The position numbers and the translations under genes are program-made. A model generated the notes under the pieces. That model searched no databases. It had not been told where the DNA came from and saw nothing but the letters and a program-made list of their open reading frames with translations. Shown piece after piece: positions 15,098 through 23,589 of a stretch of 33,096 nt of DNA; positions within the stretch are counted from its first letter, which is position 1, and each line of letters starts with the position of its first letter. The stretch spans positions 1-33,096 of IMG/VR virus record IMGVR_UViG_3300007649_000012; one strand, written 5' to 3'. This DNA comes from a virus.

Positions 15098-15718
15098 GTG
15101 GCTCAATTTACACAGCAAGAATTAGAGCAAGTACAGAGTTATCTAGCTCAGCAAGGTGTTGTATTTAATCCTACAACAACGGATGCTACTAAGAGAGAAG
15201 TTGTATATGCTGCAATAAATCAGCTAACACGTAATCCTGCTCAGACTTTTGGGTACAGGTTAGATGATTACAATTTTAGTCGTGTTGCATATCACCTTGG
15301 TTTTAACATAGCTACGGTTCCTGCGGGAGACTATGCGCGTCTTATCGAGGCGTGTAATTCTGTTCCCAGTGAATATTATTTCGATAAGATAGTTCAGCAG
15401 GTAGAACGTTGTGAAGAAGCTGAGCGTTTAACGGAGCTGGCGACCGGGAGAGCGACCAGTCGTCAAGAAACTATTTTAGGTGATGTCAGTCGTTCGATTA
15501 ATATTCAAGATAAAAGAGAAACAGCTAAAATCTGGCGTGAAAATTATTTATATGAATGTGACAGATTGGCTCATATGCTCTACGTCCCGAATTACAGGGA
15601 TCCCGTAACCGCTAGGTACCGGTTCGAACGCAGCGGCGGCGAATTCATCCAAGCCATTCCCGGACCTCCGGATGTATCCCGTGCGGACCGTCTGTACTTT
15701 TACGCAAACTGGCGATAA
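15098..15718 (+). CDS. hypothetical protein, head-tail connector candidate
   Basis: The GTG at 15098 opens 206 residues beginning MAQFTQQELEQVQSYLAQQG. The protein is helical with many charged residues and few loops: DATKREVVYAAINQLTRNPA, DYARLIEACNSVPSEYYFDK, IVQQVERCEEAERLTELATG and a conserved-looking C-terminus DPVTARYRFERSGGEFIQAI. A helical, soluble protein of this size placed after the head genes and before tail genes fits a connector or adaptor ring. No named family was recognised. It starts a new plus-strand transcription block after two terminator-like hairpins. Confidence 0.5.
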   Translation: MAQFTQQELEQVQSYLAQQGVVFNPTTTDATKREVVYAAINQLTRNPAQTFGYRLDDYNFSRVAYHLGFNIATVPAGDYARLIEACNSVPSEYYFDKIVQQVERCEEAERLTELATGRATSRQETILGDVSRSINIQDKRETAKIWRENYLYECDRLAHMLYVPNYRDPVTARYRFERSGGEFIQAIPGPPDVSRADRLYFYANWR

Positions 15719-15750
15719 ACGCTATATTTATTAAAGGCACAGGTAGCTGT

Positions 15751-17448
15751 ATGGCTGATTACGCAGAGGGTTTGCGGGTTCTCACTAACTTAGTTAGCAA
15801 CCCGCAAATGCTGAGGCAGGTCCAAAATTTACCTGGAGAGATCTCCGGGCAGATCCAGGATGTTCTGCGTGGTTTCCAGGCAGCAGGTGGTAGTGGCGCT
15901 CTAGGTCCCGCTATTCAGAAACGGTTACTGTTTCCGAACGCTCCCGCCCCTCGGCCCATTCCCACCAAAGCTGAAAAGACCCAGCAGCTTCCCTTAGCCA
16001 TTCGAACCCGCGAAGGTGTGCCCGTTTCTTCGCGTACTCCCCGTCCCACAGTTCGGAATCGTGAGACGATTCAAGCCGGTGCTCGTGAACGCGTTGCGGA
16101 TATGCCTCGGGTGCGCCTGCCCGGCGAGGCTCCCGGCCAAATGAGCGTTTTCTCAGCTCCCGAACCTCAATTTAAATACAACATACACACTGCTCCTGAA
16201 CCTGAGTTTGGTCCGGGTGCGCGTCCTCTTTCTCTGCGGGAAGCCGACGCCGATACTGCAAACCTGCTTCGGACTCTTGAGCCAGGGACAGCTACGACTC
16301 TCGCCCGTCTGGCCGACGATATCGCTTCTGAGTACGGGGTACCAGCCGGGGAAGCTCTTAAAAATATCACCGGTCCGAAGGGCACCGACTACCTCGCCTA
16401 TTTGAATACGGCTCGTAAAGGTGAAGGCGGTCAGATGGTTCCCCCCGGCGGCGGCCAAACTATTCCCCCCGGCGGTGGCCAACCCATGCCCGGCAACCGC
16501 GGAGGAGAGCTAATGCAATCGCCTGGCGGCGGAGCAGGTCGTCCCGGCCCCCGCGTGGCCGACGACATCATCGACGTTGACTACCGCCTTATTCGTGAAC
16601 TGCCTGCTGGACGTCGCGGCGGCGCTCTCGGTCAAGTAAACGTTGATTTAGGTAAAGCGGTACGTGAGTCCGGTCTTACACCCACGCAAATTAAGGCTCT
16701 GTTAGCCGGCGGCGGCGCCCTAGGTGTGGGGACACTCCTGGGTGTGATGGGACGCGGCGAGGATACTGAGTCTGTCGCTCCTTTGACAAATGAGCAGGCA
16801 TACCCTCCCCAAGGAGCCGTAACTCCCCCGCCTCGCATGCCGGGCGGAATGCCGCCTTCTATAACCGGACAAGCCGGTAGCGGGCAAGTTTACATCGCCC
16901 AAGACGACGGCGATAGTAATTACCGGCAAGCACGTTCTAATGCTCTCCAAGCCGCTAGCCGCGGGGGAGGCGTAATGCCCGGTGCCCCTCGTGCGCCTAT
17001 TTCAGCCCCTAGTCCTGATCCGAACGCACCAATAGCTGACTATTACCGACAACGGCAGGAGTACGTATCACAGCCTGAGGTTCTCAGCCAAATCATCCGA
17101 GATGCCTCCGCACTTCCCAACGTAGCTCCCCAAACTCCCGTTTGGGCGGCCCAAAACCCCGCACTGGCTTATGAAATGCTTCAGCGAGCTAAAGCTCGCC
17201 CTGACTTATCTCAACAGACACCCCAGCCTGTCACGGTGGAAATTGGTTCTCAACTAGGCGACAACCCAGTCAATAACGCTGCCGGTAACGCAGCCTACGG
17301 CGCCGCTGCCGCAGTAGATCGTTCAGCTGGCGCATCCGATTTAGAAGATGCGACGCGTCCTTTAACTCGGCCTAAACTTAATTATGTTCCGCTTGGAGGA
17401 CGTTTTGTTCCTTCGACTGGTTCTATTCCCGCAATCCCCATCGGTTGA
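15751..17448 (+). CDS. large Gly/Pro-rich hypothetical protein, internal virion candidate
   Basis: The product has 565 residues, most of low complexity and rich in Pro, Gly, Ala and Arg (for example PGGGQTIPPGGGQPMPGNRG and PPPRMPGGMPPSITGQAGSG). A single hydrophobic segment IKALLAGGGALGVGTLLGVM (about 310-330) could cross a membrane. The C-terminus (NYVPLGGRFVPSTGSIPAIP) looks conserved. There is no enzyme motif. Proteins with this mix of disorder and one membrane segment, encoded between neck and tail genes, are often ejected internal proteins; that is inference. It is followed 16 nt later by a similar Gly-rich gene with a GGAG ribosome site. Confidence 0.6.
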   Translation: MADYAEGLRVLTNLVSNPQMLRQVQNLPGEISGQIQDVLRGFQAAGGSGALGPAIQKRLLFPNAPAPRPIPTKAEKTQQLPLAIRTREGVPVSSRTPRPTVRNRETIQAGARERVADMPRVRLPGEAPGQMSVFSAPEPQFKYNIHTAPEPEFGPGARPLSLREADADTANLLRTLEPGTATTLARLADDIASEYGVPAGEALKNITGPKGTDYLAYLNTARKGEGGQMVPPGGGQTIPPGGGQPMPGNRGGELMQSPGGGAGRPGPRVADDIIDVDYRLIRELPAGRRGGALGQVNVDLGKAVRESGLTPTQIKALLAGGGALGVGTLLGVMGRGEDTESVAPLTNEQAYPPQGAVTPPPRMPGGMPPSITGQAGSGQVYIAQDDGDSNYRQARSNALQAASRGGGVMPGAPRAPISAPSPDPNAPIADYYRQRQEYVSQPEVLSQIIRDASALPNVAPQTPVWAAQNPALAYEMLQRAKARPDLSQQTPQPVTVEIGSQLGDNPVNNAAGNAAYGAAAAVDRSAGASDLEDATRPLTRPKLNYVPLGGRFVPSTGSIPAIPIG

Positions 17449-17464
17449 CTTAGGAGACAGTTAA

Positions 17465-17899
17465 ATGGCTGCTACTGACATTTTTACTAATCCTCCGAAA
17501 GTAGGGGGTTATGAGTTTCCTTCTTCGACAAGCTTTAACTACGATGTTTTTCGCCCTGATCTAGGTAATGTTCTCGACCTTAATTCCCTGGGTCTCGGCG
17601 GAGCTTCTGCGCCTAGCCCCGTACAGCCCGGTGCTGAACCCGGCTGGGGTAAACAATTAGGAGATTTCCTAGGCGGTGTAGGCAAACTCGGCGCTGGGTT
17701 AGGCGCAGGCATAGCGGCTGCCCGTGGCGACATGCCGATGGCAGGCCAACTTCTGTCTAATTATTTCCAAGACAAAACTGGAGATACAGACGAAAGTGGT
17801 GAATCTTCCCTGGAGAAAGCTCTCCGCGCTCTTAAGGAGAGTGGCCTTATTTCCTTTAAGCTGAATACGGATGACGAATCCGATAATCTCATGATTTGA
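17465..17899 (+). CDS. Gly-rich hypothetical protein, internal virion candidate
   Basis: This 144-residue protein starts at ATG 17465 after TAGGAGACAG. It has an N-terminal polar part (TNPPKVGGYEFPSSTSFNYD), a Gly/Ala-rich amphipathic stretch (LGDFLGGVGKLGAGLGAGIA) that could insert in a membrane, and an acidic helical C-terminus (SSLEKALRALKESGLISFKL). It is close to the 565-residue gene and shares its Gly-rich, membrane-active style, so both may belong to the same ejected or internal complex. No family was recognised. Confidence 0.6.
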   Translation: MAATDIFTNPPKVGGYEFPSSTSFNYDVFRPDLGNVLDLNSLGLGGASAPSPVQPGAEPGWGKQLGDFLGGVGKLGAGLGAGIAAARGDMPMAGQLLSNYFQDKTGDTDESGESSLEKALRALKESGLISFKLNTDDESDNLMI

Positions 17900-17939
17900 G
17901 ACGAAAAATAAATAACACACAACGTACTGAGCTTACCTA

Positions 17940-18494
17940 ATGGCATCGACTTCCACAAACAAGCAGCCCTGTCTTATCGACCGTCCTTTTTTACGGGGCG
18001 CTCGAATTACCAGTGCGACTACCACGTGTAACCCCACTAACCCCAATCTGACTGACCTTATTCAGTTAGTCCGCGTGGGCGACCTCCCTTCGGAGGATGC
18101 TGCTTTGGTTGAAGACATCACCATTGTCAGCAACGAAGGTTATCCCGATAACAGCGGTCGTCGTTCTGTTGACCTGGGGCTCTACGTTTACGCTCCCAAC
18201 CAAGCAGCTCCCTCCACGTCGGCTGCCTTAATGGTTGGTCGTGTTGAAGTTGGGCTCAGCGGCTCAACCCGAGGTGTTCCCCAGAGCGTTCAGCTGTTCG
18301 CCTGCAACGCACCGACTCCTCAAGTTGGTGATACAAACCTTCTCGCGCCCATTCAAGTCGGTAAATCCGAGGGTTTGTATCTGGAGAAAGGATACATCCT
18401 CGCTGTAGGTTACATCGGTAATGGAAGCACCGCAGTATCCGGCGGTCTGAGTCCTTCTGGTATCACTATTTGGAGCCAAGGCGGCTTCTACTAA
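17940..18494 (+). CDS. hypothetical structural protein, all-beta
   Basis: The 184 residues begin MASTSTNKQPCLIDRPFLRG and are dominated by beta-type segments (LIQLVRVGDLPSEDAALVED, ITIVSNEGYPDNSGRRSVDL, YLEKGYILAVGYIGNGSTAV) with the C-terminus SGITIWSQGGFY. The pattern of a short strand-rich protein made in a structural operon fits a tail or neck component. The next gene follows after 3 nt using a GTG start, so they are co-translated. No known family was seen. Confidence 0.6.
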   Translation: MASTSTNKQPCLIDRPFLRGARITSATTTCNPTNPNLTDLIQLVRVGDLPSEDAALVEDITIVSNEGYPDNSGRRSVDLGLYVYAPNQAAPSTSAALMVGRVEVGLSGSTRGVPQSVQLFACNAPTPQVGDTNLLAPIQVGKSEGLYLEKGYILAVGYIGNGSTAVSGGLSPSGITIWSQGGFY

Positions 18495-18497
18495 ATT

Positions 18498-20030
18498 GTG
18501 TCACGGAGACGCGGGTCAGATAATTTTAACTTGCGGCCGTTTAAGGCAACAAATCCTGCTGAATTACCGAAAACGGTAAAGGGATCCGATAACACAAAGG
18601 AGTTGAATTCTCCTTTACCGTTTAAACGGCGTTTCCGACCTGCGCTTAATACAAAAGATTTCAGCGTAACCAGCGAATACGATTACGCTTCACTTTGGGT
18701 GCGTTGGCGCCGTGGCTATGAGCTGAGTATGTATTCTCAGCAGGCTTACGGAGGTTTAACTTATTCTTTTAAGTATTTCGTATCGGGTACTCCTGGACTG
18801 GGTGTCTTTCTACCCGGCATGTGTTTTATGTATCCGACCACACGGACGGATATGCGTATGCACATGGTTGGGATTCGTCCTAGAGACTCATTTAACTTTC
18901 TTAATTTCGGTTATTCGATTGTTTCTGTTACTGACTACGACGCGAATACCTACGCGGTACGATTGAGCTCTAATTTTGGCGCTCCTATTTCTTTCTTTAC
19001 AGGCGAAGTCCTGTCTAATAGATTCAGAGCAGACGGTACAGACAAAGAATACGGATTTAATAATTACACAGTAACTGCCGTAGGCATCAACAACGTACCT
19101 GTAAACCCTTCTTACGCTCCTATTTTTAACACCCTGTTTTTATCTCACGGTGAAAGCACAAGTTGGGCTGTAGTTGACGAAAATACACTGGCTATACCCG
19201 CTACAGGACCGCCGGCTGTTGGAGAGTATCTGACAACCGAGATGCGCTCACAGTGCACTTGCTCTGATTTCTTAGCCAGGGAGAACTTTAATTTATATGA
19301 TGCGTCTATACGTCGTAAGTATCCGCGAACACGTCCACAAAACTTCGATCCCGGTTACTACGATGCCGGTGTCGACGGTTCGCCGCGGTTAGTAGACTCA
19401 TCAGATAATCCAGGTTTTGCTAGAACGTTTGGTTTTATTTACATTAATCAGATATACAATATTCCTAGTTTTTCTGAAGCTACGTATTCCGATCCCAACT
19501 TCTTCTATTACCAACCGAAATGGTGTAAGCATATTTATGCCGCTATGTGGGACATGCAGCGGGCCTACAACCAAGGCGTTGCAACAGGACCGTGGTTACC
19601 TCAGCCGACGGACGAACCTCTTAACGAATATTACAGAGAGTATTTTGAAAAAGAATTAGCACGCCAAACAACATTTCTCAAACGAGAGAAAGATTTGGTC
19701 TGGTGGCAGCGTTACAGCCCCGCGAAAGATGATATGCCAACACACATGATGTATCCGGATATGTATAACATGATGACTAAGACATTAAATGCAGGAGACT
19801 TAGCTGCGCTGAATACGCTTCAGGGACGCAGTTTTGAGATGTTTAATATTGATGAGTTTAACCCATTCGATCCTGCATCGTTTGTTGTTAATACTTACGA
19901 CGGGGGAACGTACGAAAACGGTGTGTTAGTTAATCAACCCACTAATATTTTTGATGGCGGGCAGTACCTGAACGGGGTTATAGTTCCTCCAGCTGGTTTC
20001 CCGTCTCTAATAAACGGCGGCGTATATTAA
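18498..20030 (+). CDS. structural protein with a split SWIM-like zinc motif
   Basis: GTG 18498 begins a 510-residue protein (MSRRRGSDNFNLRPFKATNP...). The first 240 residues are aromatic- and beta-rich (LWVRWRRGYELSMYSQQAYG, LTYSFKYFVSGTPGLGVFLP). Then come CTCSDFLAREN with C253 and C255, an 87-residue insert, and WCKHIYAAMWDM with C343 and H345. CxC...CxH is the zinc ligand pattern of SWIM fingers, normally with a much shorter spacer. The C-terminus has near repeats (YDGGTYENGVLVNQP, FDGGQYLNGVIVPPA) typical of fibre or tail-tip ends. It lies between tail-type genes and a fibre gene, so a tail or host-contact role is likely. Zinc binding is inference. Confidence 0.65.
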   Translation: MSRRRGSDNFNLRPFKATNPAELPKTVKGSDNTKELNSPLPFKRRFRPALNTKDFSVTSEYDYASLWVRWRRGYELSMYSQQAYGGLTYSFKYFVSGTPGLGVFLPGMCFMYPTTRTDMRMHMVGIRPRDSFNFLNFGYSIVSVTDYDANTYAVRLSSNFGAPISFFTGEVLSNRFRADGTDKEYGFNNYTVTAVGINNVPVNPSYAPIFNTLFLSHGESTSWAVVDENTLAIPATGPPAVGEYLTTEMRSQCTCSDFLARENFNLYDASIRRKYPRTRPQNFDPGYYDAGVDGSPRLVDSSDNPGFARTFGFIYINQIYNIPSFSEATYSDPNFFYYQPKWCKHIYAAMWDMQRAYNQGVATGPWLPQPTDEPLNEYYREYFEKELARQTTFLKREKDLVWWQRYSPAKDDMPTHMMYPDMYNMMTKTLNAGDLAALNTLQGRSFEMFNIDEFNPFDPASFVVNTYDGGTYENGVLVNQPTNIFDGGQYLNGVIVPPAGFPSLINGGVY

Positions 20031-20642
20031 ATGACCTCGACTCCCGTCATTCTTCTTCTTAAAAGATCCGGCCAGTCATCTGATCGACCTCAGCCTAGTG
20101 TTGTTCAGAATGGCGAACTCGCCATCGCCGTGGGCGCAGCCGACCCAGGTCTCTACTTCGAGGATTCTGCCGGAAGTATTCGAAAAATCGGCCCTTCGCA
20201 TTACGGCACGACGGCACCAAACTCAGCTCCTGTCGGGTTAGCGGGTAACTCAGTTGGCGAGCTTTGGGCTGACAGCTCGTCAAGTAGCTATTACCTGAAA
20301 GTCTGGACTGGCGGCGTGTGGCAAAAAGTTGGAGCCGGATTTGCCGATTCTGCAACTACGGCGACTACGGCAACTACGGCAACATTTGCGACCCAAGCCT
20401 CTACGTCTACACTTTCGTCTGGTACTATTCTGGCTTCTGGTGCCGTTTTTTCTAACACAGCGACGCTAGCTTCCGGAGCCATACTGGCTTCTGGTGCCAT
20501 TCAGAGTTCCACTGTGGTTCTTAGCGGGTTACCGAGTCCGACCGCGAACCCATCTGGAACTCTTATCTACCAAGTTCAATCTTCCGGCGTGTTTGCCGCC
20601 GGACTTTACGTCCGCGCTAGGGACACGTGGCTTCTTGTTTAA
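20031..20642 (+). CDS. short fibre-like structural protein
   Basis: The ATG follows the previous stop directly. The 203 residues begin TPVILLLKRSGQSSDRPQPS and contain NGELAIAVGAADPGLYFEDS and GSIRKIGPSHYG, a recurrent opening of phage fibre and attachment proteins. The segment GELWADSSSSSYYLKVWTGG is a short beta repeat of the type also seen three times in the gene at 28539. The middle has Ala/Thr repeats (TTATTATTATFAT) and LASGA repeats that suggest a trimeric fibre shaft. It probably takes part in host attachment. Its stop overlaps the stop of the convergent Dps-like gene by four bases. Confidence 0.7.
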   Translation: MTSTPVILLLKRSGQSSDRPQPSVVQNGELAIAVGAADPGLYFEDSAGSIRKIGPSHYGTTAPNSAPVGLAGNSVGELWADSSSSSYYLKVWTGGVWQKVGAGFADSATTATTATTATFATQASTSTLSSGTILASGAVFSNTATLASGAILASGAIQSSTVVLSGLPSPTANPSGTLIYQVQSSGVFAAGLYVRARDTWLLV

Positions 20643-21178
20643 GGGCGAAGAGTGCTCTTAAGGAACCAAGAAGATTTAAACATCGCTCCCACAAGTTCCG
20701 CCAGGTAGTTTTCGATGTCCGGAGCGTCGACCTCTTTTGCTAGTTTTTGAAGATCTTTGGAGGCCATACCGCACGCCTCTAAATTTTTCAGATATACGGT
20801 AAGACCTTCGCGTGTTTCGTATGCTTTAACGTGTTTAAATCCTTTGTACGCGCCTAGTAAACCTCGCTCGCACATAGGCATCAAGAAGTCCATCGAGCGA
20901 ATAAATTCGCCTATTTTGTCGAATTGATCGATGTGTGCGTTGTACTGCTCTTTCAGGAACTCGTGGATAGGCAAGAAGAGCGGACCCTCGACATTCAGAT
21001 GAAGAAGATGACTCTGAACGTAAAGTTGATGTAAATACGACGATAAAGACACCAGTCCAGAAATTAAATCCTGAACTGATGCCTTGTTCTCCTCGTTCCC
21101 CTCCTCCGATTCTTCGAACATCTGCTCGGTAGCTTCCTGCGGAGCAGGCATAGAGTTAAAAGAACCGGAGAACGTCAT
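20639..21178 (-). CDS. Dps-like ferritin-family protein
   Basis: The 179-residue protein has an acidic 35-residue N-terminal tail and then a Dps four-helix bundle. The core reads HLNVEGPLFLPIHEFLKEQY and then DQFDKIGEFIRSMDFL. Aligned by eye with E. coli Dps, the dinuclear iron site ligands are kept: H60 and H72 (spacing 12, as H51/H63) and D87 and E91 (as D78/E82). The position equivalent to D67 is K76, so one ligand is changed. Dps proteins oxidise Fe2+ with peroxide and store it in a 12-mer shell, and some bind DNA. A phage copy could protect DNA or the host photosystem from iron-driven damage. It sits ten bases downstream of an HTH gene on the same strand, so they may form one operon. Confidence 0.8.
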   Translation of the reverse strand: MTFSGSFNSMPAPQEATEQMFEESEEGNEENKASVQDLISGLVSLSSYLHQLYVQSHLLHLNVEGPLFLPIHEFLKEQYNAHIDQFDKIGEFIRSMDFLMPMCERGLLGAYKGFKHVKAYETREGLTVYLKNLEACGMASKDLQKLAKEVDAPDIENYLAELVGAMFKSSWFLKSTLRP

Positions 21179-21188
21179 TGTTTATTTA

Positions 21189-21455
21189 TCAGAAAGAGCA
21201 AGCAGCCGCAGTTTCGGGCTCTGCAGTTTCCACTTTAGCTGCGGAGGAAGTCTTCAGGTATTCTTCAAGTGCGTTTTTGTTCACGCGATAGAGAGATTTG
21301 GCGCCGTTAGGCTGCAGATTTACGAAGATTTGCTTGGGCCAGCCACCGGGCTGGTTGGACTCAGTCAGAGCGATACGCTTGCGAACGAAACCAGAGCTGC
21401 AGTTCAGGAATTCAGCAGTTTCTGCGATTGTCAGGAGATTCTTGTCGTCAGGCAT
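21189..21455 (-). CDS. excisionase/MerR-type helix-turn-helix protein
   Basis: The 88-residue protein opens with KNLLTIAETAEFLNCSSGFV followed by RKRIAL, the short winged helix-turn-helix of the HTH_17/excisionase group, then GGWPKQIFVNLQPNGAKSLY and VNKNALEEYLKTSS, where RxxxxxLxxYL is the usual end of the domain. The Ala/Glu tail (AAKVETAEPETAAACSF) is unstructured. Such proteins bend DNA at attachment sites or act as regulators. No integrase is present in the window, so regulation of the adjacent Dps-like gene or of the divergent small genes is equally plausible. The intergenic region upstream is only 13 bp to the opposing start at 21469. Confidence 0.75.
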   Translation of the reverse strand: MPDDKNLLTIAETAEFLNCSSGFVRKRIALTESNQPGGWPKQIFVNLQPNGAKSLYRVNKNALEEYLKTSSAAKVETAEPETAAACSF

Positions 21456-21468
21456 GACGGTATAGAAG

Positions 21469-21636
21469 ATGAGTTACAGAGGGAACTATAGAGCTTTTTC
21501 TGCTCTGCGTGGCGATGTGTGGAGGAGTTTAGGTACTCTTAAGGTTTCTGTTACGGTTGATGACGTGCTTGATTCTTTAGAATATCCTCAGGTTCCATGT
21601 ATTAATGGCTATCCGCATCGCTGGGGAAATTTTTAA
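21469..21636 (+). CDS. possible small protein (55 aa)
   Basis: ATG 21469 to TAA 21634-21636 encodes MSYRGNYRAFSALRGDVWRS..., with VSVTVDDVLDSLEYPQVP and the end PHRWGNF. The composition looks protein-like, but it overlaps the next gene by 32 nt and the ribosome site (AGAAG) is weak. It diverges from the HTH gene. No homologue was recognised; it could also be an unused frame in a leader. Confidence 0.35.
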   Translation: MSYRGNYRAFSALRGDVWRSLGTLKVSVTVDDVLDSLEYPQVPCINGYPHRWGNF

Positions 21637-21853
21637 AAACTATAACGTCCCCAAAAAAGACGTTCAGGGCGGTAAAGAATTCTCCGTGGCAGCGAAGGAA
21701 GGGAATACTGTGCGTTTAGTGCGATTTGGTGATCCGAATATGGAAAACCGTAGCGATAATCCAGATCGCCGGCAAGCTTTTCGGTCGCGTCACAGCTGCG
21801 ACGAAAAGAAAAGCAAACTTACTCCTGGGTATTGGTCCTGTAAAGCATGGTAA
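21605..21853 (+). CDS. small conserved phage protein of unknown function
   Basis: The 82-residue protein has an N-terminus MAIRIAGEIFKNYNVPKKDV and a striking C-terminal part: VRLVRFGDPNMENRSDNPDR, RRQAFRSRHSCDEKKSK and GYWSCKAW. The pattern VRFGDPNM...NP.RR..FR.RH.C......YWSC..W is recurrent in phage proteins of unknown role. The two Cys (HSC and WSC) with the nearby His could hold a metal, which is inference. CTCAGG lies upstream of ATG 21605. It is followed by a 110-nt gap with no gene before the NblA-like gene. Confidence 0.7.
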   Translation: MAIRIAGEIFKNYNVPKKDVQGGKEFSVAAKEGNTVRLVRFGDPNMENRSDNPDRRQAFRSRHSCDEKKSKLTPGYWSCKAW

Positions 21854-21963
21854 GCACACTTAGTGTTATTTTTATCTCTAACGCATAACGAATCGTTTTA
21901 TTTTCTAGAAGAGTGTGATAAGGAGACGCTAAGAGTTAGACTCTGAGTATCGGCAGCCGGCAC

Positions 21964-22218
21964 ATGGCCTCCAAGCGTGATTCGGAGCACACAGGGAACT
22001 TAGCCTGCGGTTTGACGCTGGAAGACGAGTTTGTACTTACACGCATTCGTACTAAAGCTCACACACTGCATAGTAAGGATCGCGATAATTATCTCTGGGA
22101 TAAAGTGTTTAAACTGATCTGTCGAGAGAGAGCCTACAAAACCGTAATGGCTGAAGTCGGAATCGCTGTGGATACAAACATGCAGTTATTCGACGACGAA
22201 GAACTAAAACAAGATTGA
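21964..22218 (+). CDS. nblA: NblA-like phycobilisome degradation protein candidate
   Basis: The 84-residue product reads MASKRDSEHTGNLACG and then LTLEDEFVLTRIRTKAHTLH, with VFKLICRERAYKTVM after it. The LxLEQEFxLxxxxxQxxxL...LxxLMxKxNxxxxL layout is that of NblA, the small adaptor that marks phycobilisomes for ClpC-dependent proteolysis, and the helix spacing agrees. Differences are a longer N-terminus and a 20-residue acidic C-tail (typical NblA is 54-62 residues), and ICRERA where cellular NblA has LMVKDN. NblA genes are known in freshwater cyanophages such as Ma-LMM01 and in an uncultured marine cyanophage lineage. In this phage it could free amino acids during infection. The match is by eye. 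Confidence 0.55.
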   Translation: MASKRDSEHTGNLACGLTLEDEFVLTRIRTKAHTLHSKDRDNYLWDKVFKLICRERAYKTVMAEVGIAVDTNMQLFDDEELKQD

Positions 22219-22257
22219 TCAGGATTTAAACTACGTTAATAAGCTTATTCTTCGCTG

Positions 22258-23589
22258 ATGTCTTACACGAGCGAACAACTGAAAGCCATTGCACGGCAAA
22301 AAGCTCGTGAATTTGGTGTAAATGAAAATATCTTTTTGCGTTTAATACAAAAGGAGTCAGGCTGGAATCCGCGAGCGCGGAGTTCTGTTGGCGCGGAAGG
22401 ACTGGGTCAACTAATGCCTCCCACGGCTAAAGGGCTTGGTGTGTCCAATGCTTACGATCCTGTTCAGAACCTAACAGGAAGTGCACGTTACTTAGGTCAG
22501 CAGCTCAAGCGCTTCGGGTCTTACGAAAAAGCACTGGCGGCGTATAACGCAGGTCCCGGAAACGTGGAACGCTATGGAGGTATTCCTCCTTTTAAAGAAA
22601 CTCAAAATTATGTGAAAACAATCTTAGGGGGAGCGCAGCCGCCGGCTGCTCGGCTGTCCTCACCCTCTGCTCCGCGCCAAGCTACTTCTGCTCCGCGCCA
22701 AGCTACCCCCGCTCCCGTCGGCGCAGCTTCCCGTATTCAGCTGCCGAAATTTGATTTGCCGGGCGCACTTAAAACTCTGTTGCTGCGATCCGCCGTTCAA
22801 GGAGTCAGTGGTGACGGCGGGACGGCGGAAGCCATGCAGTTGCGCGCTCGGGCTGACGCTTTAGCTGAGGCGGGTTACGAAGATGAAGCGGATGTCCTTG
22901 AGTCGCAATCCATCAGCAAGCTGGTTCAATCAACTCAACAGGTCGGCCTCGATCCCGCGACACTGGCGAAAAATATTCTCGAACTAAGGCAGCAGCAACT
23001 TGCGTATAACGCAGAAGCTTCGCAAATTGAGAAAAGCCTCAACGACGTCGCCGTGGGACAGACGGCACAAGCTACTGGTGTTAATACGCAAACAGGGGCT
23101 AAGCCTTCTCAAGGTTTCGCGCAAACTGGGAGAGGAATCGCGTATCCGAATGCTGTTGTCACCTCTGCCGTCGATGCCACGGGTGAACCTGGGTTGGATT
23201 TTGCGCTCGCGGGAGGTGCTAATGCAGTATTTGCGACGCCTTTCAATGCTCAGGTTCTGAAAGTCGTAAAAGACCCGAATCCTGCGAATCGCGGAGCTGG
23301 TGGCCGTGGTTACGGAAATTATGTGGAATTACGAGGCGTGACACCAGAAGGCAAATCCTTCGACACTCTGATTGCGCACTTTAATAAACTCAATCCCAAT
23401 CTAAAACCTGGCATGCGGTTAGCTGCCGGTACTCCTCTAGGACTTCAAGGCGAAACGGGTCGAGCGACGGGACCTCACATTTCGATGGACTTTTACGATC
23501 CAGGTGCTACAACAAGCAGTCCAGATATCCTGCGGATAAGAGATATTGTTGCTGATAGAATTAAAAAAGGCCAAGCACCTTTCGGATAA
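22258..23589 (+). CDS. lytic transglycosylase (SLT) fused to a degenerate M23/LytM domain
   Basis: The 443-residue protein has an N-terminal SLT domain: [20 protein letters not shown] with catalytic E33, then [31 protein letters not shown] and [11 protein letters not shown] repeat linker (SAPRQAT) and helical middle follow. The C-terminus (about 300-415) has the M23/LytM layout: [31 protein letters not shown]-type [16 protein letters not shown] and [14 protein letters not shown]. Two of the three usual zinc ligands are replaced: the first His is E310, and the second His of HxH is S409. D314, H374 and H407 remain. The transglycosylase should cut glycan strands, and the second domain may bind only. 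The location with internal virion genes suggests an ejected cell-wall enzyme. Confidence 0.85.
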   Translation: MSYTSEQLKAIARQKAREFGVNENIFLRLIQKESGWNPRARSSVGAEGLGQLMPPTAKGLGVSNAYDPVQNLTGSARYLGQQLKRFGSYEKALAAYNAGPGNVERYGGIPPFKETQNYVKTILGGAQPPAARLSSPSAPRQATSAPRQATPAPVGAASRIQLPKFDLPGALKTLLLRSAVQGVSGDGGTAEAMQLRARADALAEAGYEDEADVLESQSISKLVQSTQQVGLDPATLAKNILELRQQQLAYNAEASQIEKSLNDVAVGQTAQATGVNTQTGAKPSQGFAQTGRGIAYPNAVVTSAVDATGEPGLDFALAGGANAVFATPFNAQVLKVVKDPNPANRGAGGRGYGNYVELRGVTPEGKSFDTLIAHFNKLNPNLKPGMRLAAGTPLGLQGETGRATGPHISMDFYDPGATTSSPDILRIRDIVADRIKKGQAPFG

